A stretch of DNA of 64,000 nt from assembly GCA_963713355.1 (NCBI GenBank), contig CAVQLK010000006.1:806001-870000 (forward strand), read 5' to 3'. This document shows, in pieces, positions 7,666 to 16,484 of the stretch. The DNA comes from FEN-1219 sp963713355 (lineage in GTDB: Bacteria; Pseudomonadota; Gammaproteobacteria; Steroidobacterales; Rariloculaceae). The first letter of the stretch is position 1. Every line of letters begins with the position of its first letter. Both the position numbers and the translations under genes were made by a program. The notes under the pieces were generated by a model that saw only the letters and a list, made by a program, of their open reading frames with translations, was not told where the DNA came from and searched no databases.

Positions 7666-10600
7666 ATGCAAGTCCAAAACGGCGGCATTTATGCCGAGCT
7701 TCACTGCCTCAGCAACTTTTCGTTCCTGCGCGGGGCTTCGCATCCAGGGGAGCTCGTAACAACCGCGGCCGAGCTCGGCTACGCGGGCCTCGCATTGACC
7801 GACGAGTGCTCCGTGGCCGGAGTCGTGCGAGCGCATACAGCCGCCAAGGAGCTGCCGCTCAAGCTCGTCATTGGCACCGAGCTCGTCTGTGAGGATGGGC
7901 TTGTAGTCGTCGCGCTAGCCGACGATCGGTCGGCATATGCCGCGTTGTGCGGCCTCATCAGTCGGGCGCGGCGTGCGGCTCCGAAGGGCGAATACCGCGT
8001 GGGACGCGACGACGTCGCCGATTGCCTGCGAGAGCATGGATTGTTGTTGTGGCTGCCGGGCTTCGCGGATCACGCCGCCGCCGCGCAGACGGGTCGCTGG
8101 CTCAAGGAACGCTTCGAAGGGCGCCTCTGGATGGCCGTGGAGCACCTCCGCTCGGGCAGCGACAGGCGGCGGCTGCAAGAGGCTCGAGCCATTGGACGCG
8201 AGCTCGCGGTGCCGTTGGTCGCGACCGGCAACGTCCACATGCATTGCCGCGAACGCCGTTTGCTGCAGGACACGCTGACGGCGATTCGGCGCAAGGTCCC
8301 GCTCGACGAGCTCGGCTTCGAGCTGCATTCGAATGCCGAGCGCTCAATGCGGCCCGTCGACGAGCTCGTTCGGCTCTATCCGCCCGAGCTGCTGCGCGAG
8401 TCTCTCGCGATACTCGAGCGCGTCAATTTTTCGCTGATGGAGCTCCGCTACGAATATCCGAACGAGCTCGTTCCAGCCGGAGAGACGGCGACGAGCTATC
8501 TGCGCACGCTGACGGAGCGCGGCTGCCGGTGGCGTTGGCCGGAAGGCGAGCCGTCCAAAGTTCGCGCGTTGATCGAGCACGAGCTCGCGCTGATTGCCGA
8601 GCTGCGTTATGAAGCCTATTTCCTCACGGTCCACGACATCGTGAGCTATGCCCGCAACCTCGGCATCCTGTGCCAGGGGCGCGGGTCGGCCGCGAATTCC
8701 GTCGTCTGCTTCTGCTTAGGCGTTACCGAGGTGGATCCCGCGCGCATGCAGACCCTCGTCGAGCGGTTCATCTCGAAGGAACGCAACGAGCCGCCGGACA
8801 TCGACGTCGACTTCGAGCACGAGCGGCGCGAGGAGGTCATTCAATACATTTATCGCAAGTACTCGCGCGAGCGGGCCGCCTTGGCGGCCACGGTCATCAC
8901 CTATCGCGGCCGCAGCGCGATTCGCGACGTAGGCTGTGCGCTCGGCATCGAGGAGCTCAAAATCCGCGCGCTCGCAAGCTCGTTGCAATGGTGGGAGAGC
9001 GGCGTCGTCGACGAGCGGCGGATCAGCGAGGCCGGGCTCGATCCCAAGAGCCCGAAGGTGTGGCGCTGGATAAAGCTTGCGGAGTCGCTGCTCGGCTTTC
9101 CGCGCCATCTGTCGCAGCACGTAGGCGGGTTCGTCATCGCCGAGCGGCCGATCCACGAGCTCGTGCCGATCGAGAACGCTGCAATGCCGGATCGCACCGT
9201 CATTCAGTGGGACAAGGACGATCTCGAGGAGCTCGGGCTCATGAAAGTCGACGTGCTCGGGCTCGGGATGCTGACCGCAATCCGGCGCTGCTTCGAGCTC
9301 ATCGAACGTTTCGACGGCCGCAAGCTCACGATGGCAGAGGTCCCCTCAGAAGATCCGGCCGTCTATCGGATGATCCAGAAGGCCGACACGATCGGCGTCT
9401 TTCAGATCGAATCGCGCGCGCAGATGGCAATGCTGCCGCGACTCAAGCCGAAGGAGTACTACGATCTCGTGATCGAAGTCGCGCTCGTTCGGCCGGGCCC
9501 GATCCAGGGCGACATGGTGCATCCGTATCTGCGACGCCGTAACGGGGAGGAAAAAGTCGACTATCCGAGCCACGAGATCGAGAACGTCCTGAAGCGGACG
9601 CTCGGCGTGCCGATTTTCCAAGAGCAAGTCATGCATCTCGCGATAGTGGCCGCGGATTTTACGCCGGGCGAAGCAGACCAGCTGCGCCGCGCAATGGCGG
9701 CATGGAAGCACCGAGGCGGGCTCGAGCCGTTCGAGGCGAAGCTCAAGAGCCGCATGCGCGTCAAGGGATACAGCGAGGAATTCGCGAACCGCATCTTCCA
9801 GCAAATCTTGGGCTTCGGCGATTACGGCTTCCCGGAAAGTCATGCGGCGAGCTTCGCGCTGCTCGCTTACGTCTCGGCGTGGTTAAAGCATCACGAGCCC
9901 GCGGCATTCTGCTGCGCGTTGCTGAACAGCCAGCCGATGGGCTTCTATGCGCCGCAGCAGCTCGTGCGCTCGGCGCGCGATCACGGCGTCGAAGTCCGAT
10001 CCGTCGACGTCAACCATAGCGACTGGGACTCTACGCTCGAGCGCCGCGCCGACGAGAGCGCTGCCTTGCGTCTCGGAATGCGGCTCGTGAAGGGATTGGC
10101 GGCCGAGGCGGCAGCGCGCGTATGCGCGGCCCGCGCCGCGGCTCCGTTCACGAGCGTGCAGGACTTGGCGGAAAGGGCGCAGCTGAATGCCAAAGACTTG
10201 GGGTGTCTCGCTTCGGCGGGCGCGCTCGCGACGCTCGCGAGCAATCGCCACCGCGCACGCTGGGAAGTGGCCGGTGTCACACAGCCCACCGAGTTGCTCG
10301 AGCGCGTGCGCTTTGCCGAGGCGCTGCCGATTCTGCGCCGGCCGACCGAAGGGGAGGATATCGCGGCCGACTATCGGCACGTGGGGGTCAGCGTAGGGCC
10401 GCATCCTTTGAGTTTGCTCAGGAATGAGCTCGATGCCGCAGGTATCAAGACGGCGCGCGAGGTCGCCGAGTTAGCGGCCGGCGCGCGCGTTCGTTCGGCG
10501 GGGCTCGTCATCACGAGGCAACGGCCGTCGAGCTCCTCCGGAGTCACCTTCGTCACGCTCGAGGACGAAACGGGCTATTTGAACCTCGTCGTATGGGAGA

Positions 10601-10764
10601 GGCTCGCGCAACGCGACCGGCGTGCCTTGCTCGGCGCGAAGTTGCTGGGAGTCGTCGGAATCGTCCAGAAAGAGAGCGGAGTGCTACACGTGATCGCGGA
10701 AAAGCTCATCGATCACAGCGGGCTCCTGGGAGGGCTCGTCACGCGTTCGCGCGATTTTCATTAG
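7666..10764 (+). CDS. dnaE2: Error-prone DNA polymerase DnaE2 (ImuC)
   Basis: 1032 residues. The ATG at 7666 starts MQVQNGGIYAELHCLSNFSF, the start of the PHP domain; the frame is open earlier only because it overlaps imuB. The C-family polymerase core has the catalytic aspartates Asp378, Asp380 and Asp382 in PDIDVDFEHERR, followed by palm and fingers (CQGRGSAANS, SQHVGGFVI). A C-terminal OB-fold (LNLVVWERLAQRDRRAL) is followed by GGLVTRSRDFH. DnaE2 copies damaged templates and causes SOS mutagenesis. Its last 99 bp recur at 13245-13343. Confidence 0.96.
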   Translation: MQVQNGGIYAELHCLSNFSFLRGASHPGELVTTAAELGYAGLALTDECSVAGVVRAHTAAKELPLKLVIGTELVCEDGLVVVALADDRSAYAALCGLISRARRAAPKGEYRVGRDDVADCLREHGLLLWLPGFADHAAAAQTGRWLKERFEGRLWMAVEHLRSGSDRRRLQEARAIGRELAVPLVATGNVHMHCRERRLLQDTLTAIRRKVPLDELGFELHSNAERSMRPVDELVRLYPPELLRESLAILERVNFSLMELRYEYPNELVPAGETATSYLRTLTERGCRWRWPEGEPSKVRALIEHELALIAELRYEAYFLTVHDIVSYARNLGILCQGRGSAANSVVCFCLGVTEVDPARMQTLVERFISKERNEPPDIDVDFEHERREEVIQYIYRKYSRERAALAATVITYRGRSAIRDVGCALGIEELKIRALASSLQWWESGVVDERRISEAGLDPKSPKVWRWIKLAESLLGFPRHLSQHVGGFVIAERPIHELVPIENAAMPDRTVIQWDKDDLEELGLMKVDVLGLGMLTAIRRCFELIERFDGRKLTMAEVPSEDPAVYRMIQKADTIGVFQIESRAQMAMLPRLKPKEYYDLVIEVALVRPGPIQGDMVHPYLRRRNGEEKVDYPSHEIENVLKRTLGVPIFQEQVMHLAIVAADFTPGEADQLRRAMAAWKHRGGLEPFEAKLKSRMRVKGYSEEFANRIFQQILGFGDYGFPESHAASFALLAYVSAWLKHHEPAAFCCALLNSQPMGFYAPQQLVRSARDHGVEVRSVDVNHSDWDSTLERRADESAALRLGMRLVKGLAAEAAARVCAARAAAPFTSVQDLAERAQLNAKDLGCLASAGALATLASNRHRARWEVAGVTQPTELLERVRFAEALPILRRPTEGEDIAADYRHVGVSVGPHPLSLLRNELDAAGIKTAREVAELAAGARVRSAGLVITRQRPSSSSGVTFVTLEDETGYLNLVVWERLAQRDRRALLGAKLLGVVGIVQKESGVLHVIAEKLIDHSGLLGGLVTRSRDFH

Positions 10765-10831
10765 AGGAGGCTGCAGCACGGCTTTCGGGCGAAGCCTGCA
10801 GCAGGGTTCCGGGCGACGCGCTCGCGGCATC

Positions 10832-13210
10832 ATGGCAATATTCCGTTGGGAAGCGACCCGGAAAAGGCCTATGTCGACTACCGAGTGGCACTTCAGTCCG
10901 CGCATCCCCACGCGCGCCGAAAAGACCGCTTTCGCGGGCCTCGTCGCGCTCTACGCTCTGCTCTTGCTCGGTACGGCGCCGTGGGCCGCGACGCCGGGGT
11001 TGGCCGATCCGCGGCTGGCGACCGTCGCGGCGGCGGCCGTGTTCGTCGCTGACATTTGCACCGCGTTGCTGCTGGCTGCGTGGTACCTGTCCAGCGGCCG
11101 CCCGGCCCTGCTCGTGCTGACGATCGCATACGGCTACGGCGCCGTCATGGCCGCCCTACACGTCGCCACGTTCCCCGGGGCGTTACTCCCGGCGCCGTTG
11201 TTCGGCAACGAGCAGACCGTCGCTTGGCTCTATCTCGCGTGGCGCAGCGGAATATCGGTCGCCTACCTCGCTGCCGTGTCGATCGAGGCGGCACGCCTCA
11301 CCGCCGCGCCGCCGCGCGCGCGTTCGCGGCGGCTCGTTTTCGCGTCGGTCGGCACTCTCGCGGCGTGTGCGGCGCTCGCTTACTTCGCGACCGATTCAGC
11401 CGCGAGCGCAGCCGTTGACGGCGCGCGCTGGACGAGCGTGAACAGCCTTATCGCCTGGGCGTGCGTTGCGATCGGTGCGGCCGCCATCGCAGTCATTCTC
11501 GCGAACCGTGCATTCGACGATGCGCTGTACCTCTGGCTTGCGGCAGTGATCGTCGCGGGCGCTGCAGACCTCGTGCTGGCGAACCTAGGCGGCGAGCGTT
11601 ACACGCTCGGCTGGCACCTTGCGCGGACGAGCTTCGTCGTCTCCTCGTATCTGCTGCTCGCATTCGCAATCGGCGTCTTGTCACCACGCGGACAGCAGCG
11701 ACTGCTCGGGACAGTCGCGGCGTACGGCGGAGCGCTCGCGGCGGTGTTGGCGGCTGTGCTGCTTCGCTGGCTCCTCACGCCTTGGCTCGGCGACTCGGTG
11801 CCGTACATCACGTTGCTCGGTGCCATCGCCGTGGCCGTGTGGATCGGCGGCTGGCGGCCCGCGTTGGTCGCTGCGGCGGTCGGCTACGGCCTCATCGAAT
11901 CGATGTTCCTGCAATCGCCGGCGAGCCCGCTGCCGACAAGCCTCGCCGACTGGATTCAGTTCGTGCTGTTCACGATTTCGATCGGGCTCATCATCGGTCT
12001 CGGCGAAGGCATGCGGCGCGCGCGCGACATGTATCGCGGATCGGAGCTCGAGCTGCGCGAGCGCGCCGGGCAGTTGCAACGCGCCGACGCGCACAAGAGA
12101 CAGTTCCTCGCGGTGCTCTCGCACGAGCTCAGAAATCCGCTCGCGCCGCTACGTAACGGCCTCGCGTTGTTGAAAATGAAGCCTGGCGCCGCACCGGCCG
12201 AGAAGACCGTCGATATGATGGAGCGACAGGTCACCCAACTCACACGTCTCATCGACGACTTGCTCGACGTCAGCCGCATCGATCGCGGAAAGCTCGACCT
12301 GCGTAAGCAACGGATCGCGCTCGATGCCGTGGCGCGCGCGGCAACCGAGATCGCTCTGCCGAGCATCGAAGCGAAACGCCACGAGCTCGTGGTCAGGTAC
12401 CCGGGCGAACCGATGTTCGTCGACGGCGATCCGGTGCGTCTCGCTCAAGTCGTCGCCAACCTGCTGAACAATGCGGCTAAATTCACACCCGAGCGAGGCC
12501 GAATCGAGCTGGCGATGCGAGCCGAGAACGGCAATGCAGTGCTCAGTGTCGCGGACACGGGCATCGGCATCGCGTCCGACACTTTGAACGAGGTGTTCGG
12601 CATGTTCGTGCAGCTCGACGCCGGCCGTGCAGTTGCACCGGGTGGGCTGGGTTTGGGGCTGACGCTGGTGCGGTCGCTGGTGGCGCAGCACGGCGGAGGC
12701 GTCGAGGCGCGTAGCGGCGGTCCCGGCAAAGGCGCCGAATTCGTCGTCACGCTGCCGCTCGCGCCCGACTTACCCGCGGCCGCTCGACGTCCGGCGCAGA
12801 CTCGCGATGTCACGCGGCGCTGTATTCTGGTCGTGGACGATAATGTCGACGCGGCGCAGACGCTTGCCGAGCTCTTGCGTTTGCAAGGGCACGTGGTCGA
12901 GGCGGTCCACGGCGGTGAAACGGCGCTGCTCGCGGCCGAGGCGCTCAAGCCCGACGTCGCGTTCATCGACCTCAACATGCCGGACATGGACGGTTACGAA
13001 GTCGCGAGGCAGATCCGCGCGACGGCATGGGGTACCACCGCGAAGCTCGTCGCACTGACGGGGATGGGGCAGAAGTCCGATCTCGAGCGAACGCAGGCGG
13101 CCGGGTTCGACGAGCACTTGACGAAGCCCGCCGATCCGCAACGCCTTGCTCGTATCGCGGCAGGCGGCAGCGCGACGAAAGTGGTTTCGCTCGCAGGCGG
13201 CCCGGCCTAG
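10832..13210 (+). CDS. Hybrid histidine kinase with MASE4-like and DUF4118-like membrane regions
   Basis: 792 residues. About residues 30-150 form transmembrane helices with the MASE4-like pattern GYGAVMAALHVATFPGALLP then TVAWLYLAWRSG. More helices follow, including a DUF4118-like block (VAVWIGGWRPALVAAAVGYG). A HisKA domain holds the phospho-acceptor His431 in LSHELRNPLAPLR, then an HATPase domain (NLLNNAAKFT; DTGIGI; GLGLGLTLV) and a C-terminal receiver with Asp713 in FIDLNMPDMDG and Lys in LTKPAD. Signal and output are unknown. ATG 10832 was used; ATG 10871 is also possible. It is inserted between dnaE2 and a second copy of the dnaE2 tail. Confidence 0.88.
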   Translation: MAIFRWEATRKRPMSTTEWHFSPRIPTRAEKTAFAGLVALYALLLLGTAPWAATPGLADPRLATVAAAAVFVADICTALLLAAWYLSSGRPALLVLTIAYGYGAVMAALHVATFPGALLPAPLFGNEQTVAWLYLAWRSGISVAYLAAVSIEAARLTAAPPRARSRRLVFASVGTLAACAALAYFATDSAASAAVDGARWTSVNSLIAWACVAIGAAAIAVILANRAFDDALYLWLAAVIVAGAADLVLANLGGERYTLGWHLARTSFVVSSYLLLAFAIGVLSPRGQQRLLGTVAAYGGALAAVLAAVLLRWLLTPWLGDSVPYITLLGAIAVAVWIGGWRPALVAAAVGYGLIESMFLQSPASPLPTSLADWIQFVLFTISIGLIIGLGEGMRRARDMYRGSELELRERAGQLQRADAHKRQFLAVLSHELRNPLAPLRNGLALLKMKPGAAPAEKTVDMMERQVTQLTRLIDDLLDVSRIDRGKLDLRKQRIALDAVARAATEIALPSIEAKRHELVVRYPGEPMFVDGDPVRLAQVVANLLNNAAKFTPERGRIELAMRAENGNAVLSVADTGIGIASDTLNEVFGMFVQLDAGRAVAPGGLGLGLTLVRSLVAQHGGGVEARSGGPGKGAEFVVTLPLAPDLPAAARRPAQTRDVTRRCILVVDDNVDAAQTLAELLRLQGHVVEAVHGGETALLAAEALKPDVAFIDLNMPDMDGYEVARQIRATAWGTTAKLVALTGMGQKSDLERTQAAGFDEHLTKPADPQRLARIAAGGSATKVVSLAGGPA

Positions 13211-13244
13211 CCAGCCTCGCTGTGCCTGAAGCGGCGGATTCGTG

Positions 13245-13343
13245 CAGAAAGAGAGCGGAGTGCTACACGGGATCGCGGAAACGGTCATCGATCACAGCGG
13301 GCTCTTGGGCGGGCTCGTCACGCGTTCGCGCGACTTTCACTGA
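13245..13343 (+). pseudogene. Duplicated 3' end of dnaE2
   Basis: These 99 bp match 10666-10764, the very end of dnaE2, at roughly nine positions in ten and at a constant offset of 2579. The frame remains open and ends QKESGVLHGIAETVIDHSGL then GGLVTRSRDFH and a stop, against QKESGVLHVIAEKLIDHSGL in dnaE2. No start codon or rest of the polymerase is present. It is a remnant of a second dnaE2 end, or a recombination scar left when the sensor kinase gene was acquired (inference). Confidence 0.85.
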
Positions 13344-13351
13344 GATCAACC

Positions 13352-13627
13352 TCAAACGTCGTAATCGTCGAAATCTTCGAGGTCGCGTTTCGACCGCTTC
13401 TTCTCCATGAGCTCCTCGAGCCGGCGTTTTGCAGCTTGTTCGCGCCCAGGAGTGACGCCGTCGACCTCGAGCTCATGAATGAGCTCTTCGACGTTGATCT
13501 CCACCGAAGGGTCGCCGACGTTGTCGGTTTCCGGCGCAGCTTCAGCTTCGCCTTCCTCCTCGGCGTCTTCTTCGACTTCTTCGATTTCTTCTTCTTCTTG
13601 TTTCTTTTCCGACTCCTTTAACTTCAT
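13352..13627 (-). CDS. Small acidic protein, PA3496-like putative envelope integrity protein
   Basis: 91 residues from the ATG at 13627. The first half is very acidic (KKQEEEEIEEVEEDAEEEGE), the second half ends RRLEELMEKKRSKRDLEDFD followed by DYDV. The last segment resembles the conserved RRxLEELxExKRLxxxLxDF end of the PA3496 family found near envelope genes in gammaproteobacteria. Its molecular function is not known. It lies downstream of gspF on the same strand with a 137-bp gap and may have its own promoter. The frame is open upstream, but a longer start would read through noncoding sequence. Confidence 0.7.
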   Translation of the reverse strand: MKLKESEKKQEEEEIEEVEEDAEEEGEAEAAPETDNVGDPSVEINVEELIHELEVDGVTPGREQAAKRRLEELMEKKRSKRDLEDFDDYDV

Positions 13628-13764
13628 TCCTCCCTCCGTCCCCGAGTCGGTGAATCGCAAGTCGCAGTCGGCGCTTTTATAAACCCGCCTCCAAAGGATG
13701 GCAATACCCCCGAAAAGGCTTTTGTGTGACCGAGCGCACACCATGCACTCAGGCGCGTGCGCTC

Positions 13765-14979
13765 TCAGCGCGCGAGCTGGTTGATCTGGAAGATCGGCAG
13801 CAGAATCGCCATGACGATCGCCAGGACGACGAGCCCCATGACGACGATCAAGAGCGGCTCGAGCACGCTCAACATTGTGGCGAGCAAGCTGTCCATCTCG
13901 CTCTCCTGATGATTTGCGGCCCTCTCGAGCATACTGTCGAGCTCGCCGCTCGCCTCGCCGCTCGAGATCAAATGAACGGTCATCGGCGGAAATAGCTTCG
14001 ATTGGGAGAGCGAGCGGCCGATTGCGCCGCCTTCGCGCACGCGCACGGCCGCTTCCTCGACGGCGGAGCGCATCGGCAGGTTCGCGATGACGGAGGCGCT
14101 GATCCGCAGCGCTTCGAGCGCGGGCACGCCGCTCGCGGTCAGAATGCTCAGCGTGCGAGTGAATCTGGCCGTGTTGAGGCCGCGCGTCACGCGGCCGAAG
14201 ATCGGCGCGCGCAGCACCCAAGCGTGAACACGCTTGCGGATCTGCTCGTGCTTCAAGGCCCGCACGACGATGATGACGGCCGCGACAAGGAGTGCGATCA
14301 GTAAGAACCACCAGTTCTGGACGAAATTCGAGATCGCGATCAGGATCCGCGTCATGATCGGCAGCGCTTGCCCCGTCGTCTCGAACACCCCGACGACCTT
14401 CGGGACGACGGCGATCAGCATCACGACGATGATGATCAAGGCGATCGTCGTCAGCAGAATCGGATAGACCATTGCTTGCACGACCTTCTGGCGCAAGCCG
14501 TGGCGCGATTCGGTGTAATCGGCGAGCCTGTCGAGCACGGTATCGAGCTGGCCGGCCTGCTCGCCGGCCATCACGGTCGCGCGGTAGACGGGCGGAAACG
14601 CATGCGGAAACTCGTCGAGGCCCGAAGCGAGCGTGTGACCTTCGAGGACCTTCGCGCGGACGCCGAGGATGATGCTCTTGAGCCGCGGCTTCTCGGTGTG
14701 CTCGCTGACGGCGAGCAGCGCCTCTTCAAGCGGCAGGCCGGCCTTGACGAGCGTCGCTAGCTGGCGAGTCAGCAAGGCGAGATCGAGCCCCGAGATACCT
14801 TTGAACAGCGAGAACTGCCGGCGCGCCTTGCTTTGCCGCTCCTCGATCTCGGCGACTTCGACGGGCAACAGCTGGCGCTCGCGCAGGAGCTGCCGAACAT
14901 GGCGCGGCGTGTCGCCCTCCAAGACCCCGCGGTGCTCCTTGCCCACGGAGTCTACGGCGACGTATTGATAAGCGCCCAT
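13765..14979 (-). CDS. gspF: Type II secretion inner-membrane platform protein GspF
   Basis: 404 residues from the ATG at 14979, which starts MGAYQYVAVDSVGKEHRGVL, a normal GspF beginning. Two T2SSF domains follow, each with hydrophobic segments (IALIIIVVMLIAVVPKVVGV; FLLIALLVAAVIIVV; LLIVVMGLVVLAIVMAILLP). Typical signatures include LTRQLATLVKAGLPLEEAL and LISSGEASGELDSMLERAA. GspF is the inner-membrane platform on which the GspE motor works. Its start overlaps the gspE stop by one base, so translation is coupled. Confidence 0.95.
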   Translation of the reverse strand: MGAYQYVAVDSVGKEHRGVLEGDTPRHVRQLLRERQLLPVEVAEIEERQSKARRQFSLFKGISGLDLALLTRQLATLVKAGLPLEEALLAVSEHTEKPRLKSIILGVRAKVLEGHTLASGLDEFPHAFPPVYRATVMAGEQAGQLDTVLDRLADYTESRHGLRQKVVQAMVYPILLTTIALIIIVVMLIAVVPKVVGVFETTGQALPIMTRILIAISNFVQNWWFLLIALLVAAVIIVVRALKHEQIRKRVHAWVLRAPIFGRVTRGLNTARFTRTLSILTASGVPALEALRISASVIANLPMRSAVEEAAVRVREGGAIGRSLSQSKLFPPMTVHLISSGEASGELDSMLERAANHQESEMDSLLATMLSVLEPLLIVVMGLVVLAIVMAILLPIFQINQLAR

Positions 14980-16484
14980 CAGTCGCTCCGCGTGACCCGA
15001 AGCACCTCTTCGAGCGTGGTGATGCCGGCCAGAATTTTTTGCACGCCGTCGTCGCGGATGCTCGGCGTCAGTGTGCGCGCATAGCGCTCGAGCTCGTGCT
15101 CGCCGGCACCGTCGTGGATCATCGTGCGCATCGTATTGTCGACTTTGACGAGCTCGTAGATGCCGGTGCGGCCTTGGTATCCCTGCTCTGCGGCAGGGGC
15201 GCGATACAGCGTCGGCGGGTTCGCCGCGTCGACTCCAAGCAGGCGGCATTCGTACTCGCTCGCGACGTACGGCACACGAGTCGCCGGGTCGAGCACGCGC
15301 ACCAAGCGCTGCGCAAGCACGCCGATCAAGCTCGACGAAAGCAGAAACGGCTCGACGCCCATGTCACGCAACCGCGTGACGGCGCCCACGGCCGTGTTCG
15401 TGTGCAACGTCGACATCACGAGGTGGCCCGTCAAGCTCGCCTGCACGGCGATCTCGGCCGTCTCGAGGTCGCGAATCTCGCCGACCATCACGACGTCGGG
15501 ATCCTGCCGCAGGATCGCGCGCAGGCCTCGCGCGAACGTCATCTCGACCTTCGTATTGACTTGCGTCTGGCCGATGCCGTCGATGTGGTACTCGATCGGA
15601 TCCTCGACCGTCAGAATATTGCGCGTGAGGTCGTTGATACGCTCGAGCGCCGCGTACAGCGTCGTCGTCTTGCCCGAGCCGGTCGGACCGGTGACCAGCA
15701 AGATGCCGTGCGGCCGATGGACGAGCTCGTCCATCGCGGCTTGATCGCCGTCGGCCATGCCGAGGCTCGTCAGCGTAAGCCGGCCTGCTTGCTTGTCGAG
15801 CAAACGCAGCACGACGCGCTCGCCGTGCCCCGACGGGATCGTTGCAACGCGCACGTCGACGGCACGTCCCGCGATCCGCAGGGAGATGCGGCCGTCTTGC
15901 GGCAAGCGCTTCTCGGCGATATCGAGCTTCGACATGACCTTGACACGCGACACGACGAGCGATGCGACGGCGCGCTTCGACTGCAGCACCTCGCGGAGCA
16001 CGCCGTCGATGCGGAACCGCACCGTCATTCGGTTCTCGTACGGCTCGATGTGAATGTCCGACGCGTTGTTCTTTACGGCTTGCGTGAGGAGCGCGTTGAT
16101 GAGGCGAATGATCGGCGCCTCGTCGTCGCTGTCGATCAAATCCGACGGTTCCGGCAGTTGCTGGGCGACGGCGAGCAGATCGGTGTCGTCGTTGAGCCCT
16201 TCGACCATCGTCATCGCGGCGCCGCTTTCGTAGGCGGCTTGCAACTTGGCGTCGAAGGTGTCCGGGTCGACCTCGGCGAAGCGAACCGGCATGCCCGCGA
16301 AGCGCCGCACTTCGGCAAGGCTCTGCGCGGCGGCGCCGGTTCTGTAGATGGCTTCCGCCGCGCCGGCGCTCAAGCTTTGGATCAGCACACCGTGGCGCTT
16401 GGCGAACGCAAACGGCAAGTTCCGATGCGTCGGACCCGCACTCGCTACTTCCACGCGCTCGCCGCTATTGGGGTTCGCTACCAT
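14979..16484 (-). CDS. gspE: Type II secretion ATPase GspE, lacking the zinc-binding cysteines
   Basis: 501 residues. The start at 16484 (MVANPNSGERVEV) overlaps the gspD end by 20 bp; the longer open frame is gspD antisense-frame sequence. The T2SSE N-domain is followed by the ATPase with Walker A GPTGSGKT (about 266-273), an Asp box, Walker B (DPDVVMVGEIRD) and a His box (GHLVMSTLHTN). The C-terminal metal-binding insert, usually two CxxC pairs, here reads VLDPATRVPY and YRAPAAEQGYQGRTGIYEL, with no paired cysteines. It powers assembly of the pseudopilus. The rest of the ATPase core looks intact. Confidence 0.93.
   Translation of the reverse strand: MVANPNSGERVEVASAGPTHRNLPFAFAKRHGVLIQSLSAGAAEAIYRTGAAAQSLAEVRRFAGMPVRFAEVDPDTFDAKLQAAYESGAAMTMVEGLNDDTDLLAVAQQLPEPSDLIDSDDEAPIIRLINALLTQAVKNNASDIHIEPYENRMTVRFRIDGVLREVLQSKRAVASLVVSRVKVMSKLDIAEKRLPQDGRISLRIAGRAVDVRVATIPSGHGERVVLRLLDKQAGRLTLTSLGMADGDQAAMDELVHRPHGILLVTGPTGSGKTTTLYAALERINDLTRNILTVEDPIEYHIDGIGQTQVNTKVEMTFARGLRAILRQDPDVVMVGEIRDLETAEIAVQASLTGHLVMSTLHTNTAVGAVTRLRDMGVEPFLLSSSLIGVLAQRLVRVLDPATRVPYVASEYECRLLGVDAANPPTLYRAPAAEQGYQGRTGIYELVKVDNTMRTMIHDGAGEHELERYARTLTPSIRDDGVQKILAGITTLEEVLRVTRSD

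Noticed and set aside
13628..14311. Upstream extension of the acidic PA3496-like frame
   Set aside because: It runs opposite or out of frame with gspF; the ATG at 13627 gives the compact conserved protein.
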